Shown here in pieces: positions 56,592 to 64,000 of a stretch of 64,000 bases of DNA. The stretch covers positions 154,793 through 218,792 of the forward strand of contig PBKD01000007.1 of the NCBI GenBank assembly GCA_002722055.1, in the 5' to 3' direction. Position numbers and translations under genes: made by a program. Every line of letters starts with the position of its first letter. The first letter of the stretch is position 1. Source of the DNA: Rhodospirillaceae bacterium. GTDB taxonomy: Bacteria > Pseudomonadota > Alphaproteobacteria > SHVP01. The notes beneath the pieces are model-generated. The model did no database searches, was not told the DNA's origin, and saw only the letters and a program-made list of their open reading frames with translations.

Positions 56592-57529
56592 TAAGCCACA
56601 GTTTTATACTTTATCCGTCTATCAGTTTCTTTGTATTCAATTAGCTGTTCTGACTCACTAGAATTTAAGAAGGAGCAATTATTGCAAGTGTCGATTGTTT
56701 CTATTTCTCCGGATCTATTCAGATCCCTAATCTTTTTGTATTGTTCAGAATTATAAATTTCTTCAAGTGTTTGCTCTTTAAGATTGCCATATTTAATGTG
56801 ATGATTAATGTCCATGGTGCAAGCAGATACATCTCCGTTAGATTTAATTCCAACCTCAAAATTTTCTATCCTAAAACATTTACGTTTATTTTTTTGCACC
56901 TCTCTATAATTGTATATATTCCCCCAATTATGGGGTTTCCAAATCTCAAATTCGTCAACTAAATCCCAATACGTATCTTTTATAAGATCCATTTCAAACT
57001 TATTTTCTTCCATTAAGAGGGTGTATAAGCTTGTTTTGATTGGGTTCCCGTGTTTCCTGTTTTTATCTAAAAAATACATTATATTTTTTTTAGCTTTTTG
57101 GCCCTGAAATTTGTTTTTATATATTTTTAGACTTGTAGACTCTCCAATAGCAAAAATTGAAAACCTTATATCTTCTACAAGGTTATTTTCAATTATTTCA
57201 TTAGAAAATCGCTCTTTCCAAGAAAACATATTTGATAATAAGTTTATTTTAAGATTAGGTGTATGTTCTTTGCAATATTTCAATCTTTCAATAAGAAATT
57301 TGTCACAACTTGAGTCTCCCATTCCTCCAAAATTAATGCTTTTACACAATTTGTTATCATGTAAATCTTGAACTATTTTTTGAAATAAAAACATATCCAT
57401 GCTAAGCAAAGGTTTTTCATAAAACTCCTCTCTAGGACACATTGAGCATTTAGAATTGCATATATTTGTTTGTTCAACACTAATTTGCTTGAATGGATAT
57501 TCTTTTTTCATAATTCTTTTATGCACCAT
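56591..57529 (-). CDS. Radical SAM/SPASM-domain protein
   Basis: This 312-aa protein has the radical SAM cluster CNSKCSMC (CxxxCxxC, about 22-29) in VEQTNICNSKCSMCPREEF and FGGMGDSSCDKFL next. A Cys-rich C-terminus (CTMDINHHIKYGNL, then TCNNC) suggests a SPASM or twitch region with a second cluster. SPASM proteins modify peptides or sugars. In this context a sugar or lipid carbon-modifying role is likely but unproven. It starts the leftward arm. Confidence 0.88.
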   Translation of the reverse strand: MVHKRIMKKEYPFKQISVEQTNICNSKCSMCPREEFYEKPLLSMDMFLFQKIVQDLHDNKLCKSINFGGMGDSSCDKFLIERLKYCKEHTPNLKINLLSNMFSWKERFSNEIIENNLVEDIRFSIFAIGESTSLKIYKNKFQGQKAKKNIMYFLDKNRKHGNPIKTSLYTLLMEENKFEMDLIKDTYWDLVDEFEIWKPHNWGNIYNYREVQKNKRKCFRIENFEVGIKSNGDVSACTMDINHHIKYGNLKEQTLEEIYNSEQYKKIRDLNRSGEIETIDTCNNCSFLNSSESEQLIEYKETDRRIKYKTVA

Positions 57530-57898
57530 AATTCAGAATTAATAAACTTTAACAATTAGGTTACTTTAAATTTAACATGTTTTCAATGCAATATTAAATC
57601 TATAGTTTCCCTATCAAATTAACTATGATGTTGAATATATGTCGTAAATCCTTAGTTTTAGCAGGTTGTTTTTACAAAAGTCTAATAAATGAGGATGACC
57701 TTTATCAAAGTAGCATTAAAATTTGCTTGTTAACTATGATGTTGAATATATCTCGTAAATCCCTAGTTTTAGCAGGTTGTTTTTACAAAAGTCTAATAAA
57801 TGAGGATGACCTTTATCAAAGTAGCATTAAAATTTGCTTGCCCATTTTGATAAATTTATATAAAAAAAGCTTAAGTTTGAATCAACCTGAAGGTAGAA
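57530..57898. other. 369-bp region between divergent island arms with tandem duplication
   Basis: This gap separates the leftward and rightward arms of the glycan island and must hold both promoters. Most of its length is a tandem duplication (57619-57840). The 96-codon reading frame through the repeat is not convincing as a protein. Confidence 0.6.
57619..57840. repeat. 111-bp tandem duplication, two copies
   Basis: Copy one is 57619-57729 and copy two is 57730-57840. They differ at only two bases (ATATGTCGT against ATATCTCGT, and AATCCTTAG against AATCCCTAG). The unit length is 37 codons, so the same reading frame runs through both copies (residues ...FYKSLINEDDLYQSSIKI... repeated). The near identity indicates a recent duplication. 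Confidence 0.97.
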
Positions 57899-58615
57899 AT
57901 GAAAAGCACTGGTGATGGTATAAAATCAGAAAATGCGAACTGGCAATTTAAAGGAGAAGTTGTAAAAAACTTCGATGAGCACGTTTCGCGTTCCGTGCCT
58001 TTTTATAGTGAAACTCAAGATCTTGTATGTCGTATTTCTGATTTTTTTGTAAAAAAAGATTCGGTTATTTACGATCTAGGTTCTTCAACAGGAACATTGC
58101 TTGCAAATATGTCTCAAAGACATGCAGCAAAAAATGCGAGATTTATAGGTATCGACCATGAAGAAGAAATGGTTTCAAAGGCATCAAATAAAGTAAAGAG
58201 TAAAAAAATAAATAATATTGAATTTATATGTGATGACATTGTTACTCATGAATATGAAAGCACATCTCTTGTTATTTCCTCATACACAATTCAATTTGTA
58301 CATACTAATCATAGGCAAGAACTCATTAATAAAATTTATAAATCTCTGGAATGGGGTGGTGGTTTTTTAATGATTGAAAAAGTAAGGGCTCCTGATGCGA
58401 GATTCCAAGATATGATGATCCAAATTTATAATGATTTTAAAGAGTCTCAAGGGTTTACGCCTTCTGAAATATTTGCTAAAAGTCAAAGTTTAAAAGGTGT
58501 AATGGAGCCTTTTTCAACCTCTGGTAATCTTGGTTTATTAAGTCGAGCGGGTTTTGTTGATGTGATGCCTGTCTCAAAATATGTTTGTTTTGAAGTTCTT
58601 TTAGCGATAAAGTAA
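57899..58615 (+). CDS. CmoA-like SAM-dependent methyltransferase
   Basis: This 238-aa protein lines up well with CmoA: FDEHVSRSVPFYSETQDL (25-42), VIYDLGSSTGTLLAN (56-70), IYKSLEWGGGFLMIEK and a C-terminal LLSRAGFVDVMPVSKY. CmoA makes carboxy-SAM. The Arg that holds the carboxylate in E. coli CmoA falls on a Leu here, so ordinary methyl transfer or another use of SAM is more likely. The context argues for sugar or lipid methylation. It begins the rightward arm. Confidence 0.8.
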   Translation: MKSTGDGIKSENANWQFKGEVVKNFDEHVSRSVPFYSETQDLVCRISDFFVKKDSVIYDLGSSTGTLLANMSQRHAAKNARFIGIDHEEEMVSKASNKVKSKKINNIEFICDDIVTHEYESTSLVISSYTIQFVHTNHRQELINKIYKSLEWGGGFLMIEKVRAPDARFQDMMIQIYNDFKESQGFTPSEIFAKSQSLKGVMEPFSTSGNLGLLSRAGFVDVMPVSKYVCFEVLLAIK

Positions 58616-59679
58616 TGAAAGATTTAAGTAATTTTGAGGACCGCTTAAAAATAATTAACTCTTTTGATGGTAATTTAGTCTATGGTGCTAAATCGTTTAA
58701 TTTAACAACTAACAGAACTGGCAAAGGTCCTTCAAATGGTCTTCCTACCAAGGAATTACTCAAAGTTGTTCAGGATTCCCAAAAAGATAGATTTGTTAGA
58801 AAGTCTATAGGTTGGGTAGAGCAAAAAAATTGTGTTGTATGTAATTCAAAGAAAAGAAGTTTTTTATTAAATAGGTTAGGGCTTGCCTATTTTAGATGCG
58901 CCGAATGTAGTCACATATATCAGGATCCAATTTTATCTAATTCTGTGGCGGCTGAACTATATAGTAATGAAGAAACAACTACAAAAATATATAAATCTGA
59001 TAATCAACAAGAAATGGATGAAATTAAATTTTCTTATGGAGTGGATCTTATAAATTCATTTGTGAGTAATAAAAATAGAAATTCAATTTTAGATATAGGT
59101 TGTGGCCCTGGCATATTCAGTAAGGTCGCTTTCAGGAAAGGTTGGGACCTTTCTATAGGTGTGGATATTAACGACAGCTACGATGATATATCCAAAAGTT
59201 CATCGGGATTTAAATTAGTAAGGGGTAATGTTTTAGATATTGCGTCTTTAGATTTTAATACTAAATTTGATGTAATTTCTATGTGGAGTTTTCTTGAACA
59301 TATCCCTGATCCAAAAAAATATATAAATGACCTTGGGAATGTTCTTAAAGATAATGGTCTTATTTTTATTTTAGTTCCTAATTCGGATTCTTTAGTGGCA
59401 AAATTGCTTAGAGAAAAATCAACATGTTATAATTGGAAACATATCTCATATTTTAATATTAAGTCATTGAACTTTTTATTAGAGAGTTGTGGTTATAATT
59501 GTGTTTTTGATGAAACGGTAATTACTGAAATAGGAAATATAAAATCATATTTAAATGGAAAAGAGCCTTATAGTGGTGAGCTCCCCGATAAGGACCCATT
59601 TAGTTTTATTGACTCTAAGTTCATACATATAAATAAATTAGGTAGCAGAATAATTGCAGTATATAAAAAAAATTTCTAA
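58615..59679 (+). CDS. SAM-dependent methyltransferase with N-terminal zinc-ribbon
   Basis: This 354-aa protein has a Cys4 site (Cys73, Cys76, Cys95, Cys98 in CVVCNSKKRS and FRCAECSHIY), then a class I methyltransferase (LDIGCGPGIFSK, 159-170, with DVISMWSFLEHIPDP). The zinc-ribbon plus Methyltransf_23 layout is typical of sugar C-methyltransferases and related glycan enzymes. The start overlaps the upstream gene's stop by one base (TAATG), so the two methyltransferases are translated together. Confidence 0.85.
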   Translation: MKDLSNFEDRLKIINSFDGNLVYGAKSFNLTTNRTGKGPSNGLPTKELLKVVQDSQKDRFVRKSIGWVEQKNCVVCNSKKRSFLLNRLGLAYFRCAECSHIYQDPILSNSVAAELYSNEETTTKIYKSDNQQEMDEIKFSYGVDLINSFVSNKNRNSILDIGCGPGIFSKVAFRKGWDLSIGVDINDSYDDISKSSSGFKLVRGNVLDIASLDFNTKFDVISMWSFLEHIPDPKKYINDLGNVLKDNGLIFILVPNSDSLVAKLLREKSTCYNWKHISYFNIKSLNFLLESCGYNCVFDETVITEIGNIKSYLNGKEPYSGELPDKDPFSFIDSKFIHINKLGSRIIAVYKKNF

Positions 59680-59690
59680 GTGATTATCTC

Positions 59691-61037
59691 ATGAGACTTG
59701 AATATATTTTTTTCAGATTGCTTAGGTTTTTTTTTAGAATAGAGTTTGGTTATAAAATCCTAGCTATTTATATACGGTTTCGAATTAAGCCATTAGGTGC
59801 CACTAAGTCTAGGGGCGGGCCCAAGCTGTTGCTTCTTCATCATGGAAGATTTAAGGATGATGTAAGGGTTATTAATGAAAAAACTAGTTTAACCTTTTAT
59901 CCATTAGATATGTATCTATTTAGGTATATTAATAGTATCTATTTAACTAATAGCGTTATTATTGAATTTCATAAATATATAGATGATGAGAAATCATTAA
60001 AAAATTATATTTGCGGATCTAAAATAGTTGATGAAGCTTTTTGGAATCAAGTAAACCTAATTGCAAAAGTTTTGGGCCAATTAAAGAAAAATAAGATTAT
60101 TAATGCTATAACAAGTCCAAATTTTTCTTACTTGCATGATCAAACATGGCAGTATGGTGCTAATTTAGCAAATGTTCCTTTTGTTGCTCTACATAAAGAA
60201 TGTAATAGAGATAAAAAAGTAATTCAGAGGTTTTCTGAAATTTATAAAAAGTACTCTTACCCTTTCAAAGGAAAATATATTTCAGTTTATAATGAAAATG
60301 AAAAAAAATGTATTGTAAATAGTGGGATTGCTTCTGGTGAGCAAGTTGTAGTAAATGGGTGTCCCAGGCAAGACGACAGTTTTGATTATTTTAATAATAG
60401 TAAGTTTCCAAGGCATAATAACTACGTTACTTTTTTTTCATTTAGACCTTTGATTGCTGGGATGAGGACTAAAGATGAGAACAACCGTGGTTTTTCAAAA
60501 TCTGGTGGAGGGTTTGAGGAATTATTTAATAAAAGTCATGCTGCTTTTGCAGAGCTTGCGATACAAAACTCTGAGATAAAATTTGTGATCAAGTTAAAAT
60601 ATAAAAGCTCTTGGTATGAAAAAATAGATATGGCTATAAAAAAATATTGCCAAAAAAAAATGGAAGATATTCCAAATCTTATTCTAACATCAGAGGTTGA
60701 TGCAGTAGATTTAATTAAAAAATCTATTTTAATTTATGGAATAAACAGCACTACTATGTTGGAATCAAGAATTTTTGGAAGGCCAGTTATAGTTCCGGTG
60801 TTCGAAGAAGCCTCAGGTATACATAAAGATAAGGTGTATTATCAAGAGTATTTTGGTCGAGATTTTATAACTGCATCATCACCTGAAGAATTTATTCAGT
60901 TAGGACAAAAAATATTAGATGAAAAGCCAGATTTCAACATTCCTAATAAAGGTCTTCTAGAGGAATTTCTTGGTTATACTGATGGTTTATCATCTGAGAG
61001 AGTCGAGAAGTTATTCTACAAAGTGTGCAATAATTAA
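59691..61037 (+). CDS. Surface carbohydrate biosynthesis protein (GT-B-like)
   Basis: This 448-aa protein has an N-terminal hydrophobic and basic segment (about 1-33) that could anchor it at the membrane. The rest resembles surface carbohydrate biosynthesis or CDP-glycerol glycerophosphotransferase-like proteins. VNGCPRQDDSFDYF, LIYGINSTTMLESRIFGRPVIVP and the C-terminal LLEEFLGYTDGLSSERVEKLF are the family-like stretches. A transferase role on a surface polymer is an inference. It ends the island, 38 bases before tRNA-Thr. Confidence 0.68.
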   Translation: MRLEYIFFRLLRFFFRIEFGYKILAIYIRFRIKPLGATKSRGGPKLLLLHHGRFKDDVRVINEKTSLTFYPLDMYLFRYINSIYLTNSVIIEFHKYIDDEKSLKNYICGSKIVDEAFWNQVNLIAKVLGQLKKNKIINAITSPNFSYLHDQTWQYGANLANVPFVALHKECNRDKKVIQRFSEIYKKYSYPFKGKYISVYNENEKKCIVNSGIASGEQVVVNGCPRQDDSFDYFNNSKFPRHNNYVTFFSFRPLIAGMRTKDENNRGFSKSGGGFEELFNKSHAAFAELAIQNSEIKFVIKLKYKSSWYEKIDMAIKKYCQKKMEDIPNLILTSEVDAVDLIKKSILIYGINSTTMLESRIFGRPVIVPVFEEASGIHKDKVYYQEYFGRDFITASSPEEFIQLGQKILDEKPDFNIPNKGLLEEFLGYTDGLSSERVEKLFYKVCNN

Positions 61038-61075
61038 TTATGTAAAAAAGTAAATTTTTGACCTTAAATATGAGA

Positions 61076-61151
61076 TGGTGCCGGGTGCAGGATTCGAACC
61101 CGCGACCCATTGATTACAAATCAATTGCTCTACCAACTGAGCTAACCCGGC
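61076..61151 (-). tRNA. tRNA-Thr (TGT)
   Basis: Reverse-strand cloverleaf with acceptor GCCGGGT/ACCCGGC and encoded CCA. The anticodon loop is TTTGTAA, anticodon TGT at 61116-61118. It marks the right end of the glycan island. tRNA ends are frequent insertion points for islands, but no flanking direct repeat was found. Confidence 0.95.
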
Positions 61152-61269
61152 ATTAACATAGCCATATAAACAATTTTGTTATAATTTTTCAAGTTTTAAA
61201 TCATCATTTGGAATTATAATAAACTATCTTTATAGTGTGAACTTAGAAAATGGTTTTTTAGGATTTGAG

Positions 61270-61653
61270 ATGAATTTGCATCAATCAGTCAAATCAGTTT
61301 ATTCAAATTATTTTGTTTATAAATCAAGATCTCCTAGGTCAGAATACTGGTGGTATACTCTATTTTACTTACTCGTATCAGTTTTCCTGGCAATATTGGA
61401 TTATGCTTTTTCACTAATATTTCCAATCTTTTCAGCTTTATCTATTTTTACTAATTTATTCGTAATTTTAAATATTATACCAGGAATAATGCTTGCAATT
61501 AGAAGATTTCATGATCTCAATAGGTCGGGTTTTTGGGTGCTAATTTATTTGATTCCAATTATTGGAGTCATCATAATTTTTATTTGGTTTTGTTTTAAAG
61601 GAACGGAGGGTCAAAATAGTTTTGGTAAAAATCCGCTTGATAGTATCAAATAA
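61270..61653 (+). CDS. DUF805 membrane protein
   Basis: This 127-aa protein has the DUF805 pattern: YKSRSPRSEYWWYTLFYLL, then two to three hydrophobic spans, the conserved AIRRFHDLNRSGFW stretch and a FKGTEGQNSFGKNPL end. Function is unknown. The frame opens at 61237, but the ATG at 61270 follows an AGGA site and gives the normal length. Confidence 0.85.
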   Translation: MNLHQSVKSVYSNYFVYKSRSPRSEYWWYTLFYLLVSVFLAILDYAFSLIFPIFSALSIFTNLFVILNIIPGIMLAIRRFHDLNRSGFWVLIYLIPIIGVIIIFIWFCFKGTEGQNSFGKNPLDSIK

Positions 61654-61718
61654 TATTTTAATTTAATATAATTATTAATAATTCTTTTGCTAAAATATAT
61701 TATATTGATGAGGGCATA

Positions 61719-62750
61719 ATGAAAGCAGCAATAATAAACAATTACAGTGATGACTATAGTGCTTTAAAGTATGATAGTGTTGAAATACCCAAAATAAATT
61801 CAAAGGAAGTTTTGATAAAGGTTCATGCAAGTGGGGTGAATCATTGTGATACTGACTTAAGAAAAGGGTTATTTGGTGTTGATAGTAAAATGCCACATGT
61901 TATGGGTGTAGATGCGGCAGGTGAAGTTATTGAAATTGGTTCAGATGTTTGTCAATTTAAAATAGGAGATAGAGTGTCTCCCCATTTTATTTTAAGTTGT
62001 GGCTCCTGCCTGTATTGTTCTGATGGAAAAGAAAATATTTGTCCCCATGCTGGTGTGCTTGGTGTTACAGAATGGGGTGGGTATTCAGAGTATATTAAAG
62101 TTAAAGAAAATAATTTAATAAAGATACCTGATGGACTATCTTTTGATCATGCTGTTGCTGGTCAAATTCCTTTTGCAACTGCTTGGGAAGCACTTATTGA
62201 TGTTGCTAAAATTCGCTTAGGTGAGACTGTCTTAATAACAGCTGCTGGGGGTGGTGTTGGTTCTGCAGCTATCCAAGTTGCTAAACATGCTGGCGCAAGG
62301 GTTATAGCCGCAGCAGGAGCAGATGAAAAATTAGATAAAGCTATTGAGCTAGGTGCGGATAATGTTATTAACTACACAACCAATAGTTTAGGTGATGCTG
62401 TTAGAGATCTGACAGAAGGAGAAGGAGTAGATGTCGCGCTTGAAATGACGGGTGGTTCTATATTATTGCAATCAATAGATGCTTTATCACTTGGTGGAAG
62501 GTTAGCAACTATAGGTGCGCACGGAGGAGAAAAAATTGAAATAGATTTTATAGAATTATTCAGAAAACATGTCTCTATTCATGGCTGTGGCCGTTCAACT
62601 AAAGTTCATGTTGAAAAAGTGCTCAACATGATGGTTATAGGTCTTTTTAAACCAATTATTCATACTACGTTTCACTTGAGTGAGGCTGGCTTAGCGCATG
62701 AATTAATGGAAAGTAGAAATTTCTTTGGTAGGATAATTCTTAATCCATAA
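61719..62750 (+). CDS. Zinc-containing alcohol dehydrogenase
   Basis: This 343-aa medium-chain dehydrogenase has catalytic Cys43 (NHCDTD), a structural zinc site of Cys94, Cys97, Cys100 and Cys108 (CGSCLYCSDGKENIC), and the NAD(P) motif AAGGGVGSAAIQVAKHAGA (about 173-191). It belongs to the MDR family and may reduce an aldehyde or quinone. The exact substrate is not clear. It precedes a small membrane-protein gene by ten bases. Confidence 0.87.
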   Translation: MKAAIINNYSDDYSALKYDSVEIPKINSKEVLIKVHASGVNHCDTDLRKGLFGVDSKMPHVMGVDAAGEVIEIGSDVCQFKIGDRVSPHFILSCGSCLYCSDGKENICPHAGVLGVTEWGGYSEYIKVKENNLIKIPDGLSFDHAVAGQIPFATAWEALIDVAKIRLGETVLITAAGGGVGSAAIQVAKHAGARVIAAAGADEKLDKAIELGADNVINYTTNSLGDAVRDLTEGEGVDVALEMTGGSILLQSIDALSLGGRLATIGAHGGEKIEIDFIELFRKHVSIHGCGRSTKVHVEKVLNMMVIGLFKPIIHTTFHLSEAGLAHELMESRNFFGRIILNP

Positions 62751-62760
62751 TATTTAAAAG

Positions 62761-62955
62761 ATGAGTATTTTTTTTTCTATATTAATTTTATTTGTATCAG
62801 TGATAATTCTTGCCGCTGTTAGTGCTGCATTTATTTCTGTTTATGAAAAATTCTTTGGTTCAGAGCCTAAAAAGATAACTTTGGTGATTGTGAACGTGAT
62901 AATACTAGTTCTAAGTTATTACTTTATTATTTCACCTTTGATAGTTAAGAATTAG
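62761..62955 (+). CDS. Small membrane protein, 64 aa
   Basis: A 64-aa protein with two hydrophobic spans (about 3-27 and 39-60) joined by a short EKFFGSEPKK loop. No family is recognised. Its stop region overlaps the rlmB stop by 11 bases on the other strand. It lies ten bases after the alcohol dehydrogenase gene and may be co-transcribed. Confidence 0.6.
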   Translation: MSIFFSILILFVSVIILAAVSAAFISVYEKFFGSEPKKITLVIVNVIILVLSYYFIISPLIVKN

Positions 62956-63721
62956 AAATCTTTAATTTTTTTCTTTGTTCATTTATAGCATACAAAGCAA
63001 TAGATGTTGCATTAGAGACGTTCAGGCTATCTATCCCATTTTCTATTGCTTGTTTGGTCATTTCAATTGTAAAGGAAGAGTCGCAAACTTTTTTAGTTAA
63101 AGATCTTAGCCCTTTGCCTTCTGAACCAATTACAATAACTATAGGTCCAGAGGTATTTATAGTATTCAAATTTTTTTTTGTATCTGAGTCGAGGCCTATT
63201 ACCCAAAAATTATTTTTCTTTAGTTCTGTTAACGTTCTTGCTAGATTTGGGATTCTAAAAATATTTGCGATTTCTAAAGCGCCTGCAGCAGATTTTGCCA
63301 GTAAGCCAGACTCCTGAGGGCTGTTGTTTTTTGTTATAATAATTCCCTCGCAACCAAAAATTACCGAACTTCTAATTATAGCTCCTACATTTTGGGGGTC
63401 ACTTATTTGGTCTAATGCTAAAAGAATTGAATTCTTAGAAAAGCTTTTTAATGAATTTTCAATTTTTTTGTCTGGCAGATTTTTGACTTTTGCGATGATT
63501 CCTTGATGACGAGAGTTTGTTTCTAAAAGTGATTTTATATATTTCTTTGTTACTTCTTGTGGGGTTATCCCTTTATCTTTGGTTAATTTTTCAAAAAATG
63601 TACTATATTTTGTTAATACATCATTTGTACACAGGAGTTTATGACAACTTCTGGATTTGTTTTTTAGAGCTGCAAATACTGGGTTTAGACCATAAATCCA
63701 GTAATCTTGTGATTTTTTCAT
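62945..63721 (-). CDS. rlmB: 23S rRNA Gm2251 2'-O-methyltransferase (RlmB/TrmH family)
   Basis: A SpoU-type methyltransferase. The N-terminal substrate-binding part (DYWIYGLNPVFAAL, about 6-19) is followed by LALDQISDPQNVGAIIRSS, IVIVIGSEGKGL and IDSLNVSNATSIALY, the three SPOUT motifs including the knotted SAM site. A GTG-opened frame extends to 63787, but the ATG at 63721 gives the usual short lead before YGLNPV. The start is therefore tentative. RlmB modifies the ribosomal P loop. Confidence 0.9.
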   Translation of the reverse strand: MKKSQDYWIYGLNPVFAALKNKSRSCHKLLCTNDVLTKYSTFFEKLTKDKGITPQEVTKKYIKSLLETNSRHQGIIAKVKNLPDKKIENSLKSFSKNSILLALDQISDPQNVGAIIRSSVIFGCEGIIITKNNSPQESGLLAKSAAGALEIANIFRIPNLARTLTELKKNNFWVIGLDSDTKKNLNTINTSGPIVIVIGSEGKGLRSLTKKVCDSSFTIEMTKQAIENGIDSLNVSNATSIALYAINEQRKKLKISNS

Positions 63722-63888
63722 GTATCTATGCTTATTAAAGTATTTTGACGGGTTGTCATAGTTACTACTCACGATTATATTCACCACTTTTTAGAATATT
63801 AATTCTTCAGAATTATGGATTATACTATTGTATTGCCCTGGATGTTATAAAAGAATGGATTTTTGGAGACTTTATTTAAATTGCTTTA

Positions 63889-63974
63889 GGAGGGGTGCCC
63901 GAGTGGCTAAAGGGGACGGGCTGTAAACCCGTTGGCTTATGCCTACGTTGGTTCGAATCCAACCCCCTCCACCA
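63889..63974 (+). tRNA. tRNA-Tyr (GTA)
   Basis: A class II cloverleaf with a long variable arm (GGCTTATGCC-type), acceptor GGAGGGG/CCCCTCC and encoded CCA. The anticodon loop is CTGTAAA, anticodon GTA at 63923-63925. It is divergent from rlmB. Confidence 0.96.
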
Positions 63975-64000
63975 TATGTTTTTGAGGGATTATATGTACA

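Noticed and set aside
57625..57915. 96-codon frame through the tandem duplication
   Set aside because: It exists because the repeat unit is a multiple of three. It overlaps the next gene's start and shows no family features.
57899..58615. Calling the CmoA-like protein true CmoA
   Set aside because: The carboxylate-binding Arg position is Leu and no cmoB-like gene is adjacent, so only the broader family was called.
1..64000. CRISPR arrays, insertion sequences or prophage
   Set aside because: No regularly spaced repeats, transposase or phage genes are present. The only sizeable direct repeat is the 111-bp tandem copy.

Overview
The window is about 64 kb of very AT-rich, gene-dense chromosome, with short or overlapping gene junctions. 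The gene set points to a free-living, streamlined marine alphaproteobacterium of the HIMB59/AEGEAN-169/SAR116-like kind. The pointers are the lgt - NDUFAF7/MidA-like - pgeF - prs - rplY - pth - ychF block, an ELM1-like gene, a MarR/OmpR/EnvZ-type overlapping operon and the alphaproteobacterial tRNA-Ile(CAT) form. The lineage is an inference from gene content only. No insertion sequence, prophage or CRISPR array was seen.

0-24 kb is housekeeping. It holds translation and PRPP genes (ychF, pth, rplY, prs), cell-envelope genes (pgeF, lgt), UbiK, YbjN and ProC. A MarR-response regulator-histidine kinase operon and a branched-chain aminotransferase follow. Next come a molybdopterin set (moeA-moaD-moaE) with pgsA, uvrC, folB with a pteridine-reductase-like SDR, a Na/Ca exchanger, uvrB and an aspartate-type aminotransferase. 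The segment ends with a drug-efflux MFS, an ASCH protein and MsrP, a molybdoenzyme that needs the cofactor the moa/moe genes make. moeA has lost a readable start: a GGGG run puts its ATG out of frame. A 346-bp gap upstream of uvrC carries a perfect DnaA box next to a near-match.

24-36 kb holds trxB, an ELM1 homologue, greA, carAB and the macromolecular-synthesis set yqeY-dnaG-rpoD.

36-48 kb is more accessory. It has an Asp/Glu-racemase-superfamily protein with neither usual cysteine, tRNA-Ile2, an FAD oxidase, an orphan peptide-type binding protein with a clear terminator and an unlisted 43-aa membrane protein. It continues with a YrdC paralogue, a GntR-MFS operon, ettA, a DUF465 protein, an SbmA/BacA-like transporter, tRNA-Arg and another MFS.

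48-54 kb has a Sel1-repeat protein, a GAF-adenylate cyclase lacking its transition-state arginine, tRNA-Lys, a secreted MORN protein, an FAD oxidoreductase and fumC.

54.7-61.0 kb is a compact surface-glycan type island. Three genes point left (radical SAM/SPASM, epimerase, deacetylase) and three point right (CmoA-like methyltransferase, zinc-finger methyltransferase, GT-B-like glycan protein). A 111-bp perfect-phase tandem duplication lies between the arms, and the island ends at tRNA-Thr. It is the best candidate here for an undescribed pathway. After it come a DUF805 protein, an alcohol dehydrogenase, a 64-aa membrane protein, rlmB and tRNA-Tyr.
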